Source: CAZCWX01 sp964502465
Lineage (GTDB): Bacteria; Desulfobacterota; Binatia; Bin18
DNA: 14,702 bases
Reading direction: 5' to 3'
Assembly: GCA_964502465.1 (NCBI GenBank)
Contig: CAZCWX010000056.1
Location: 1-14,702, forward strand
The position numbers and the translations under genes were made by a program. The notes beneath the pieces were generated by a model. It was not told the DNA's origin, ran no database searches, and saw only the letters and a program-made list of their open reading frames with translations. This document shows, in pieces, positions 1-7,788 of this stretch; the stretch's first letter is position 1; each line of letters opens with the position of its first letter.

Positions 1-654
1 ATGCTCTCCCAGTCGGATCGTCACGGCACTCTCATTAGGAAAACGTTGGGTAATCTCAGGAGGCCGATTGGGCGGTTTTTCAGTTTTCTTTTTGACTCTC
101 TCCAATGCTACGACTACCAACTGATCACCCGGGTCGATTCCCCGGGCTTTCTCGTAGTAGGTCTCAGCCTTCTTCCATTCTGTTCTCGTCTCAGCTTCCC
201 TTCCCCACTGGATGTAACGTTCTTTAATTTTGCGAACCCCTGCCACTGCTGCTGCCTGTCCCGGCGCTAGCTGCAACACCTCCTGATATGTTTCCAGCGC
301 ATTATCCTCGACAGGCGTGGTCAGCTTATTTGCTTGCTCTTGGTTTCGAGCCTTGGTCAACAGCGTCGCTACAGGGTCCGGTGGCGGTGGTGGTGATGGT
401 GGTTCTCTCATTATCAATATGAGATCGGCATCTGCCCCCGCCTGACGCAATCTCCTCTCGATATCATCTGCCATCTTGAAATTCACACCTTGCTGTTTGA
501 TTATCTCTCCCATCCGTGGAGAGGGTACCCCACCCCTTAACAAGTCTTCGATTTCTTCTACCGACAAGGGTTTCTGTCTCGTCTGCGCTCCTATGAGGCA
601 AGGCGACACAATGAAAACCCAAGACAGGAGAGCAAATGTCACTTTTGCTTTCAT
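1..654 (-). CDS. Secreted TPR protein, partner of the kinase (3' end outside window)
   Basis: The reading frame is open from an ATG at 654 to the left edge, giving 218 residues with no stop, so the gene is partial. Residues 1-23 form a signal peptide: a basic start (MKAKV), a hydrophobic core, and a likely cleavage near IGA-QT. Residues 31-84 resemble a small domain (LLRGGVPSPRMGEIIKQQGV followed by a GADADLIL segment) that I recall from TPR and caspase-like proteins of uncultured bacteria. A proline run at 85-93 links to a TPR-like module at about 93-190. That module is closely similar to the C-terminal module of the upstream kinase, matching at about 38 of 77 positions by hand count. The start is supported by AGGA seven bases upstream. 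The gene begins 15 bases after the kinase stop, so the two are probably co-transcribed. A periplasmic partner or regulator of the kinase is an inference. Confidence 0.8.
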   Translation of the reverse strand, partial: MKAKVTFALLSWVFIVSPCLIGAQTRQKPLSVEEIEDLLRGGVPSPRMGEIIKQQGVNFKMADDIERRLRQAGADADLILIMREPPSPPPPPDPVATLLTKARNQEQANKLTTPVEDNALETYQEVLQLAPGQAAAVAGVRKIKERYIQWGREAETRTEWKKAETYYEKARGIDPGDQLVVVALERVKKKTEKPPNRPPEITQRFPNESAVTIRLGEH

Positions 655-669
655 TGTCTTGTCCTGCAA

Positions 670-3600
670 TCACTGGCTCTGGGTTACACCTAACTTCTTT
701 TCTGCATTCCAGGCACTCTGGACTCTCTGTATGAGGTCAGAAATCTCTTGATTTCGAGGTTGCAGAGCTTTGGCTCCTTCAAATTCAGCAATTGCTTCCT
801 TATACTGCCCACGGTTGAAGTAAAAATTGCCGATCGTGATATGCTGGCGTACTTCTTTTTTTATTTTACTTAGTTGTTCCTCGACCTTGATCAGTGCTGT
901 GGCTACCAACTTATCATGAGGGGCGACCTCCAGGGCTATCTTGTAGTTTCGTTGGGCTCTTTCCCAGTCTCCTTCCTTTTCAGCTTCTTTCCCCCATAAG
1001 AGGTACTGATCTTTGATCCTCCGTACCCCGGCGAGTGCTTTCTCATGCTCTGGCGTGGTCTGTAAAATCTTCCGGTATGTTTCGAGTGCATTATCCCCGG
1101 CTGGCGTTGTCAGTCTTTCTTCAGCCTCTTGTTGACGGGCACCTGACAACAGCCCCTCTATGCGTTGTGTTACAGGATCCGTCGAGTCCCCAAAAACTGC
1201 ACGCAATTTTCCTGTTAAATTGGTCAGTGGCTCGCCCTGTGAATCAACAATCCACACCGTCCCACCAATTCCTAAGACAAATATCGCTGATATAGCAGCA
1301 ACTGTGCCTCCAATTTTCCGTTTCCCTTTTTGTTCCGCCTTTGTCGTTTTCCTCACTAAAGGGAAGCTGTCAGTCGCTCTGCCAATCGTCCACTCACCAA
1401 CAAAAGTTTGTGGAATAGTGGCTTCTAGCGCAAAGTCGTTTTCCACCCTCCTTAAGGCTTGGGCTATTTCCCCCATATTGCTCTGACGTTTCTGTGGATC
1501 TTCTTGGACTAACGCTTGCGCTGTCTGTTCGAAGACAGTTGCTGCCTCCGCCCACCGCTCCGGAAAGAGCTGTTCCCCGGCTGCTGCGGCCCGCTGCTCC
1601 CCTTCTGCTTGCGCCCGGGCCGCCTCGGCGGCCCGCTGCGCGGCCGCACGTGCTTCCTGCGCCCTCCGTCCTGCCTGTGCAAAAAGCGATTGCGCGTGGC
1701 CAAACCTTTCAGCCGCCACAACCCACCGCTTGCCAGCGAGGTCCTCTTCTCCCCCCGCTTGAGCCTCTACTGCCTGTTGATACAACGATGGCGCATACTG
1801 ATCTGCTCTCTCTCCAGACGCGTTCTTTTGGGCTTGTGTAGCGAGATGGTTTGCTGCGAGCGCCGTGTCTCGTGCTTGGCGTGCCGTCTCTGCTTCTGCT
1901 CGTGCTGTTTCATAAACCCGCCGTGCGGCCTCGTACTGCGTTGCCCCCTGTCCATACCGGCCTGCCTGCTGTGCTTGACTGGCTATGAGCCGAGTTGCCT
2001 CTGCTTGTTGGAAGAGTTCAGGGGCATACTCTTGCGCCTGCGCCTGCTCGGCTCCTGCCCGTGCCTGCTCTGCCTGCGTCCGCGCCTGCTCCGCTACGTG
2101 CTGCAGCTGCTCCCCTTCGACCTGGACCTGTGTATACTGCTGGGTCGCTTGGTCATACGCCTGCTGGGCCGCTTCGTACTCTTCCCTCTGATACGCTTCG
2201 TCCCCGCGCTCCTCCTGTCGTTGTGCTTCAACCCACTGCCCCTCGACCGCCACTTGGTAGACTTGCACCGTCTCTTTCGCCGCCAGCACCTGTTGACGTG
2301 CGGCGTCGGTAGCCCGTCGTTGCGCCGCTAACAGCTCTCGCCGCTGCGGCTCGGTTTGCGCCTGCTGCAACGCTTGGATGTACTGGCGCGCAGCTGCCTC
2401 ATAGAGGCGCTGCGCTTGGGTGAAATCCTCCTGAGTAAAGGCTGCTGTTGCATCTTTGGCCTGCTGCTCGGCCGCCTCAAATAGACCTCGCGCTAACTCG
2501 GCCGCTTCTGCTTCTTCTGCGTCACGCTTCCGTGCCTCCATGCTCTCTCGCGCACCTTCTGCCTCTCTTCGCAATGCCTCAACCGCGAGTTCACAGGCGT
2601 CCTCAAAAGCACTCTTCGCCTTCGCAAACACCTCCCGGGCTTGCCGGTACCATTTGCGTTCCCATAGCTCACCAGCCTCATCTTCGAGAGCGAGGGCAGC
2701 AGTATAGCGTCTTCGGGCTTTCTCTCTCACTCGGTAACGCTCAACTTCTGCCTTAACAGCCAGCATTTCGTTACGTGCTTGCTCGGCTTTCTGGTAAGTA
2801 ACCGCTACGGCTTTGTCATGAGCCTGTTTGAAGAAGCGACTTGCCTTGTCGTAGGCTTCCTGTGCGGGAAAGTAATTGCGGTCTTGGACTCGCTTGGCCC
2901 CCTCTTCTTCGTGCTGTACCCCTTGTTGAAAAAGCGTCGCCGCCCACTCCCCTGCTCCTTCCCGAACGGCTTTCTCGCGCGCCTCAGCCGCTTCTTTTTG
3001 CAGTTTCAGCGTCGTGGCCCGTTGCTCTTCCTCTTGCCGCCGCCGGCGCAACCCTTCGGGCGGTACAACGACGGTTTCCAGGGTATCGCCGCTCCTCTTC
3101 TCTATCCCCAGCCTGCGACACCGCTCCACATCATGCAACAGGTCTTCCATGCGTTGGTAACGATGGCTACGAGATTTGGCGATCGCTTTCCAGACAAGGG
3201 TGGCAAATTCTGCAGGGGTGTTCCGGGGAAAACGCGGGTCATGCTCTTCCGGATCATCACGCACCGTTCGGACGACACTCTCGGTATCGAGGTCAGCAAA
3301 GAACTGCTCCCCCGTGTACATTTCGTAGATGACCATCCCCAGTGAATAGATATCGGCACTACCTGTGACCGTCCCGGGAGAGCGCATTTGTTCGGGAGCG
3401 CAGTACTTTGGTGTCCCGAGCACCGCGCGTCCGCTACCCGACGAGCTCCCCACCAACAGTTCAGTGAGATCGCTCGCATCATCCACCTCTTTGGCGATCC
3501 CCCAGTCCATCACCACCGCTCGTCTCGGTGGATCATCCTTCCCGGAGTTTTCGAGCATGATGTTGCCGGGCTTGATATCGCGATGGACAATCGGCGCGGT

Positions 3601-4014
3601 TTGATTATGTGCATGGGTCAGCGCTTCCGCAACCTGGCGAGAAATTTCCAGGACCTCGGCTAAGGAAAACGGTTTTCTCTCGCCTTTTCTAATATCTCGT
3701 AAATGCTCTCTGAGCGTCTTCCCCTGGATATACTCCATGAGGATGAAATAGCGCTGAATGTTTCCGTCGTACTCGACTCCTTTACTGAACACCCGGACAC
3801 TGTGTTTATGCCGAAACCGGGCCATGACTGACCCTTCGCGTTGAAAGCGCGCCACAAGATATTGGTCGTTCATCAACTCAGGGGAAAGCATTTTGATGGC
3901 GAGGATAATCTCCTGCATTTGGGAATGGCGTACCTTGTACACCATTCCCATGCCTCCCTCGCCGAGAGGTTCGAGGACCTCCCACTGACCGGCAATAATC
4001 ATAGGTCTTAGCAT
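670..4014 (-). CDS. Transmembrane Ser/Thr protein kinase with TPR-like repeats
   Basis: Hanks-type kinase, 1114 residues. The catalytic domain spans about 11-300: glycine loop GEGGMG (18-23), ATP lysine K41 in LAIK, helix-C E60, catalytic loop HRDIKPGN (144-151, D146), metal-binding DWG (170-172, in place of DFG) and APE (206-208). All key residues are present, so it should be active. The activation loop has a Ser/Gly-rich insert (190-195) that could be phosphorylated. Residues 320-860 are Ala/Gln/Glu-rich helix with seven degenerate repeats about 75 residues apart. A single membrane helix lies at 903-923, after a basic stretch (KGKRK). Residues 946-1100 are TPR-like and predicted to face the periplasm. 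The start may be ATG 4014 or ATG 4002; neither has a strong ribosome-binding site. The partner gene follows after 15 bases. The role is probably envelope signal transduction; substrate and ligand are unknown. Confidence 0.93.
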   Translation of the reverse strand: MLRPMIIAGQWEVLEPLGEGGMGMVYKVRHSQMQEIILAIKMLSPELMNDQYLVARFQREGSVMARFRHKHSVRVFSKGVEYDGNIQRYFILMEYIQGKTLREHLRDIRKGERKPFSLAEVLEISRQVAEALTHAHNQTAPIVHRDIKPGNIMLENSGKDDPPRRAVVMDWGIAKEVDDASDLTELLVGSSSGSGRAVLGTPKYCAPEQMRSPGTVTGSADIYSLGMVIYEMYTGEQFFADLDTESVVRTVRDDPEEHDPRFPRNTPAEFATLVWKAIAKSRSHRYQRMEDLLHDVERCRRLGIEKRSGDTLETVVVPPEGLRRRRQEEEQRATTLKLQKEAAEAREKAVREGAGEWAATLFQQGVQHEEEGAKRVQDRNYFPAQEAYDKASRFFKQAHDKAVAVTYQKAEQARNEMLAVKAEVERYRVREKARRRYTAALALEDEAGELWERKWYRQAREVFAKAKSAFEDACELAVEALRREAEGARESMEARKRDAEEAEAAELARGLFEAAEQQAKDATAAFTQEDFTQAQRLYEAAARQYIQALQQAQTEPQRRELLAAQRRATDAARQQVLAAKETVQVYQVAVEGQWVEAQRQEERGDEAYQREEYEAAQQAYDQATQQYTQVQVEGEQLQHVAEQARTQAEQARAGAEQAQAQEYAPELFQQAEATRLIASQAQQAGRYGQGATQYEAARRVYETARAEAETARQARDTALAANHLATQAQKNASGERADQYAPSLYQQAVEAQAGGEEDLAGKRWVVAAERFGHAQSLFAQAGRRAQEARAAAQRAAEAARAQAEGEQRAAAAGEQLFPERWAEAATVFEQTAQALVQEDPQKRQSNMGEIAQALRRVENDFALEATIPQTFVGEWTIGRATDSFPLVRKTTKAEQKGKRKIGGTVAAISAIFVLGIGGTVWIVDSQGEPLTNLTGKLRAVFGDSTDPVTQRIEGLLSGARQQEAEERLTTPAGDNALETYRKILQTTPEHEKALAGVRRIKDQYLLWGKEAEKEGDWERAQRNYKIALEVAPHDKLVATALIKVEEQLSKIKKEVRQHITIGNFYFNRGQYKEAIAEFEGAKALQPRNQEISDLIQRVQSAWNAEKKLGVTQSQ
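1489..2874 (-). repeat. Seven degenerate ~75-residue helical repeats inside the kinase
   Basis: Within the kinase, a motif of the form aromatic-x-x-A-x3-(Y/F)-x2-A-x3-(Y/F)-x2-A recurs with starts near residues 381, 455, 530, 612, 686, 763 and 820. Spacings are 74, 75, 82, 74, 77 and 57 residues. Several copies are preceded by a second shared piece of the LFQQA type (361, 511, 667, 745). The pattern looks like single TPR-like hairpins joined by long charged helices. It is conserved at protein level only; no long exact DNA repeats were seen. Confidence 0.7.
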
Positions 4015-4182
4015 TTTTCTTGAACCGTTCTAGTATGAGAATCGGTGGCTATCCCCAATTTAAGGATTCTCGTTGAGCTCCTAAGCATTCTCCTATGATT
4101 CTAGACTAGGTTCTGTCAAGCCTTTTCATAACTCCCCAGCACCCCCCTGAGCTGAGGGATTTGCAAAGGGAGGGAAATATGC

Positions 4183-4422
4183 TTGCAGATGAGCATGACG
4201 CAGCGGCCTGACCTTAGCAAGCTTAGCAGCGAGGAGAAAGACGCGTTGATTTACGCACTGCTGGAGCGCGTGGAAGAGCTGGAGCGGCGACTGGGATTGA
4301 ACAGCACTACCAGTGGCAGGCCACCGTCGAGTGACGGGCTGAAGCGAGCACGGCGGGTGCAGAGTTTGCGGAAGCCCTCGGGCAAGAAGGCGGGTGGACA
4401 GGAAGGGCTCAAGGGCGAGTTG
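4183..4422 (+). mobile_element. IS66-family transposase (TnpC) 5' remnant
   Basis: Only the N-terminal coiled-coil and Ser/Pro-rich region of the transposase remains. The DDE catalytic core, the companion orfs and the terminal inverted repeats were not found in the window. The element is therefore a dead fragment. The right border lies between about 4413 and 4432, where the protein sequence changes to cyclase-type linker. Confidence 0.7.
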
Positions 4423-4432
4423 ACATTCCAAC

Positions 4433-4460
4433 AGTCGTCAGTTGCCAGTCGTCGGTTGTC
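4433..4460 (+). repeat. Two tandem 14-base repeats in the chimera linker
   Basis: agtcgtcagttgcc is followed directly by agtcgtcggttgtc (two mismatches), then by a partial third copy beginning agtt. A second simple pattern follows, with the words 'aatcccca' and 'taatcccca' about 15 bases apart. Its position at the join of two unrelated proteins suggests linker-type repetitive DNA that may have taken part in the rearrangement. Confidence 0.6.
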
Positions 4461-4832
4461 AGTTCCCGACACCCAATCCCCAACCTCTAATCCCCAAGCC
4501 GAAGCGTGTTTTCGGAAGGCCATCGACATTGCCCGCAAACAGCAGGCGAAGTCGCTTGAACTGCGAGCCGCGGTGAGTCTGGCGCGGCTGTGGCAGCAAC
4601 AAGGGAAACAGAGCAAAGCTCGACGGATGCTGGCAAAGATCTACGGCTGGTTTACCAAGGGGTTTGAGACGGCGGATCTCAAAGAGGCGAAGGCGCTGCT
4701 CGATGACCTATCCTAAGCGTGCGAGTCGGATAAAGAACGAACAGCTCAGAGCGCATCGCTCCTCTCCGCTCTTGACTCCCTCCCAACACCAGCCCATCAT
4801 GGGCGCGATGCCCTCTATGGCGCTCTGTCTGT

Positions 4833-6803
4833 ATGTACGAAGAATTTTACGGTTTCCGTGATAGCCCATTTCGGCTCACCCCGGACCCCACTTACCTTTT
4901 CCTCAGTACCAACCACCAGGAAGCCCTCGGCCATCTGCTTTTCGGCGTGAGTGAAGGAAATGGCGTCGTGGTGATCACCGGTGAGATTGGCACTGGCAAG
5001 ACGACGCTTTTGCGTACGCTGGTGCGCAATCTCGATACCCAGACCACGGTGGCGTACATTTTCAACCCCGCCCTCTCTGCTTTAGAGCTGTTGCAGACGA
5101 TTAATACCGATCTGGGACTGCCAGCAACCTCAACCAGCAAGAAAGAACTGATTGATGAGCTGAATCGCTTTCTCCTGGAGCAACAAGCGGCAGGTCGGCG
5201 TGTCGTGGTGATCGTGGATGAAGCACAAGACCTAGAACCTGGAGTGCTTGAACAACTCCGACTCCTTTCCAATCTGGAAACGGAACGTGAGAAGCTTTTA
5301 CACATTGTCTTAGTCGGTCAGCCGGAATTACGCAGTATCCTTGCTCGGCCAGACCTGGCCCAACTCGACCAGCGGGTCACGCTGCGCTGGCACTTAGGCC
5401 CGATGAACGCTGAAGAAACAGCAGGGTACGTGCGGCATCGCTTGCGTGTGGCCGCAGACGGACGTGAACCTGTTCGTTTCACCCCGGGTGCGCTTCGGCA
5501 GGTTTATCGCTTTTCCCGTGGAGTTCCTCGAGTCATTAACGTGCTGTGCCATCGGGCGCTGCTGATCAGCTACACGCACGAGGAACGCCAGATTAGTCAG
5601 GCAGTGATACGCCAGGCAGCGAAAGAACTGCGTCCCCTTGAATACGAGGGCCGTGGACTATTTTCCTGGCGTACCCTGACACTCGCAACAAGCATACTCG
5701 TTCTTTTCGCTGGAGGGCTCTTTTTTGTGATGCCAGGGCACGGCTGGCTGCCGGCGTTCGTGCCCTGGAACCCGGCGGCAACGCTGCTCGCCTTTTTCAG
5801 TCCACAAAAAGGCGTAGGGACAGAAGGGACCCCACCTCAGCTTGCAGATTCCTCGTCTCCTCCTCAATCCACCGAACTTGCTCCCCCCTCAACAGGCCCT
5901 CAGCAACCCGAGGCAACACCTACCTTTTCTGACGCTCCCACAACCGAAGCGCCAGTCTCAACAAGCGAGGCCCCCCCCTTGCCCGAGGCGACAGCCACCC
6001 TGGGCAACGAGGAAAACATCGTCACAACCGACGCCTTCCTTCAGGAATTGCAGCGGTCTGAACTGGTAGATAGCGCCGTACATGCAACCAACGGCCTGCT
6101 CCACGCCTGGGGGGCGGATAGCCTGCGTGGAGGGGAATGGCAGAACGGCGCGCTCGACTTAACCACAATCGCCCGCACGCGTCACCTCGAATACTTGCCG
6201 TTTAGCGGCACCTTAAATTTCCTGTCGCTTCTCGACTTACCGGTCATTATGGAACTGATGACCCCAGCGCGTCAGGAAATGCGTTTCGTGCTTCTCCTCG
6301 GGATTGCCAACGATCGCTGCCGCATCCTCTTAGATCGTGAGCGTGAAGTCCCCATCCAGGCAATCAGTGAAAACTGGTTTGGCAAAGCCCATTTATTCTG
6401 GAAAGATTTCGAGAACCTGGGCTTCTTGTTGACCGTAGGGAGTGTGGGGCAGAATGTGAAGCGCTTGCATGCATTATTGTCCAAAGTGCAAGAGTTGCCC
6501 GCTGCGGAGCTGTCCGCTGCGCATCAGGTGCCTGAAAGACTGGCCTTTCTGAATCGAGAAACGTTTAGTAAGCAGACCGAACAAGCAGTGGCTAGTTTCC
6601 AGAAAGCCAACCGCCTCGCGCCCGATGGTGTGGTTGGCCCTCTGACCATGATTTTGCTCTACAAGTCTCTTCCTGACTACTCACGCCCAAGTCTGATAGT
6701 GACGCAAGAGAGTCCGGTGAAGCAAGACGAGTCAGGAGCGATACGGGAGACCGCAGAGCGAACGCATGACAAGAAAGGCCATCCGAGTCAGGAGGGAACA
6801 TGA
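4833..6803 (+). CDS. gspA: GspA/ExeA-like ATPase with peptidoglycan-binding domain
   Basis: 656 residues. The N-terminus (YGFRDSPFRLTPDPTYLFLS) is typical of the ExeA/GspA family. The AAA ATPase domain, about 25-265, has Walker A GEIGTGKTT (50-58), Walker B VVVIVDEAQ (124-132) and a VGQPELR motif (161-167). One membrane helix lies at 281-300, followed by a Pro/Ser/Thr-rich periplasmic linker (330-395). A degenerate C39-peptidase-like segment typical of GspA sits at about 400-530, then a peptidoglycan-binding repeat at 580-612 (FQKANRLAPDGVVGPLTM). The family forms an inner-membrane complex with GspB that uses ATP and wall binding to help the type II secretin cross peptidoglycan. No ribosome-binding site is obvious before this ATG, but family alignment supports the start. 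It overlaps gspB by four bases. No other gsp genes are visible here. Confidence 0.9.
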   Translation: MYEEFYGFRDSPFRLTPDPTYLFLSTNHQEALGHLLFGVSEGNGVVVITGEIGTGKTTLLRTLVRNLDTQTTVAYIFNPALSALELLQTINTDLGLPATSTSKKELIDELNRFLLEQQAAGRRVVVIVDEAQDLEPGVLEQLRLLSNLETEREKLLHIVLVGQPELRSILARPDLAQLDQRVTLRWHLGPMNAEETAGYVRHRLRVAADGREPVRFTPGALRQVYRFSRGVPRVINVLCHRALLISYTHEERQISQAVIRQAAKELRPLEYEGRGLFSWRTLTLATSILVLFAGGLFFVMPGHGWLPAFVPWNPAATLLAFFSPQKGVGTEGTPPQLADSSSPPQSTELAPPSTGPQQPEATPTFSDAPTTEAPVSTSEAPPLPEATATLGNEENIVTTDAFLQELQRSELVDSAVHATNGLLHAWGADSLRGGEWQNGALDLTTIARTRHLEYLPFSGTLNFLSLLDLPVIMELMTPARQEMRFVLLLGIANDRCRILLDREREVPIQAISENWFGKAHLFWKDFENLGFLLTVGSVGQNVKRLHALLSKVQELPAAELSAAHQVPERLAFLNRETFSKQTEQAVASFQKANRLAPDGVVGPLTMILLYKSLPDYSRPSLIVTQESPVKQDESGAIRETAERTHDKKGHPSQEGT

Positions 6804-7603
6804 GCACCATTCTTGACGCCTTGCGCAAGGTCGAGGGAGACCACCGTGCCCGCACGACTGACGCACGGGCACGATTACTTTTTTCTCCCACATTGTCCAG
6901 CTTTCGTCGCCCTCGGCGGCAGCGTACCCCCTGGGTTATCGGCGCTGGACTGGCACTCTCCGGGTTTGTTGCTGGCGTTGGTGTTGTGTTCTGGAAATCC
7001 TCTCCTCAATCAGGAGAAGGGCAGCTCGCAGGTATTCCCACGCAGTTGGCACAACCAGTCTCTCAGTCCTCAACCCCTGCTGAGATCCCTCCGGCCACTC
7101 CCTCTGCTCCTCTCGTTGGGAAAACAGCGCAGCCCGCTCTCCCCTCTTCGATCGCTCCTGAGCCTTTGGTACAACCACGTATTCCGGAGGCCACGTACGA
7201 ACTCTCTGCAGACAGCTTTTCGCCTACAGTACAGCGCTCCCCCTTCATAGCAACCATACCGGCAGCACGCGAGGTCGCGGCAGCGCCTAAATCTACCCCA
7301 GTACCGACACCTCCTGCGCAGAAGACTCGCAGTGGTCCTCCCGACTTCCCCGCAACTGGTGATGGGGGGCAGACGTGGTCGAGCACCCCTGTTCTTGATC
7401 CGGCACCGGCTCATACCTCACTGAGTTTCTTGCAATGGTCCCCTGAACCAAGCAAGCGACTCGCCTTCATTAAGGTGAACAGCGGACCGCTGACTCTTGT
7501 GCAAGAAGGAGACTCAGTAGGAGGGTTCACTGTCGTCGAGATTCGCCGCGATGAGGTCGAACTTCGTTCTGGAAACTCGAACTTTACGCTACGCACGAAA
7601 TAA
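6800..7603 (+). CDS. gspB: General secretion pathway protein GspB
   Basis: 267 residues. The N-terminus MSTILDALRKVEGDHRAR is the family hallmark. A single membrane helix lies at about 44-65, then a long Pro/Ala/Ser-rich periplasmic linker (70-205). The C-terminal globular domain, about 208-267, is of the GspB/PulC-HR type (LQWSPEPSKR, then AFIKVNSGPLTLVQEGDSVG). GspB partners GspA in the inner membrane and helps place or assemble the secretin. ATGA overlap with gspA at 6800-6803 shows translational coupling, and GGAGGG six bases upstream supports the start. Length is within the family's broad range. Confidence 0.88.
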   Translation: MSTILDALRKVEGDHRARTTDARARLLFSPTLSSFRRPRRQRTPWVIGAGLALSGFVAGVGVVFWKSSPQSGEGQLAGIPTQLAQPVSQSSTPAEIPPATPSAPLVGKTAQPALPSSIAPEPLVQPRIPEATYELSADSFSPTVQRSPFIATIPAAREVAAAPKSTPVPTPPAQKTRSGPPDFPATGDGGQTWSSTPVLDPAPAHTSLSFLQWSPEPSKRLAFIKVNSGPLTLVQEGDSVGGFTVVEIRRDEVELRSGNSNFTLRTK

Positions 7604-7687
7604 TGCTCCACGGCCACAGCGCCCCTGCCGATGAGCAACCGCGACCTTGTCTAGCCGTTGCTTTCCTGCGGATCAAAGAGGGTAGAT

Positions 7688-7704
7688 GTCAGATATCCTC
7701 TGAC
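7688..7704. other. Short hairpin after gspB
   Basis: gtcaga and tctgac form a perfect 6-base stem around a 5-base loop (tatcc), 85 bases after the gspB stop. No T-run follows, so it is not a classical terminator. It may stabilise the 3' end of the mRNA or be chance. Confidence 0.3.
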
Positions 7705-7728
7705 CCTTCACCTCAACCACTCCACGGT

Positions 7729-7761
7729 TCGTTCGTGCCGCAATACGCTGAGCACGAACGA
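7729..7761. terminator. 10-bp inverted repeat between convergent genes
   Basis: tcgttcgtgc (7729-7738) and gcacgaacga (7752-7761) are perfect inverted arms around a 13-base loop. The hairpin lies between the convergent gspB (plus) and small basic protein gene (minus), 28 bases past the latter's stop. Position and symmetry suit a bidirectional transcript end. There is no T-tract on either side, so an intrinsic terminator is not proven and a protein-binding palindrome is possible. Confidence 0.4.
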
Positions 7762-7788
7762 TGGACCTGGATGAACAGCAGAGTGGTA

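Larger units (their letters stand above)
4183..4716 (+). pseudogene. Chimeric ORF: IS66 transposase N-terminus fused to a TPR/cyclase-type C-terminus
   Basis: A 177-residue open frame made of two unrelated pieces. Residues 11-78 match the N-terminal region of IS66-family transposases: a helical LLERVEELERRLGLNS segment, SGRPPSSDG, then a basic KKAGGQEGLKG stretch. Residues 104-177 match the C-terminal TPR tail of large adenylate cyclase/AAA ATPase-type proteins (AEACFRKAIDIARKQQAKSL, then LARLWQQQGK, IYGWFTKGF and DLKEAKALLDDL). The linker (79-103) is low-complexity sequence of the kind often seen inside such cyclase tails. A GGGAGGGA lies seven bases upstream of the TTG start at 4183; ATG codons at 4189 and 4195 are alternatives. 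The transposase catalytic domain and the cyclase/ATPase domains are absent, so this is most likely the scar of an insertion followed by deletion. It could still be translated. Confidence 0.75.

Noticed and set aside
170..172. DWG in place of DFG in the kinase (residues 170-172 of the protein; base positions 3507-3499) as a sign of inactivity
   Set aside because: The metal-binding Asp and Gly are kept, and the Trp variant occurs in many bacterial TPR-linked kinases, so it does not imply a pseudokinase.
1516..2331. 271-residue and other long plus-strand frames inside the kinase
   Set aside because: They are antisense to the Ala/Gln/Glu-rich coiled-coil region, whose codon bias keeps stops out of the opposite strand. 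Their Cys/Leu/Pro-rich products look non-biological.
4091..4119. Possible sigma-70 promoter for the kinase (TTGACA on the minus strand)
   Set aside because: The -35 word at 4119-4114 is perfect, but no acceptable -10 lies 16-18 bases away (ataggA at best), so it is not reported as a promoter.
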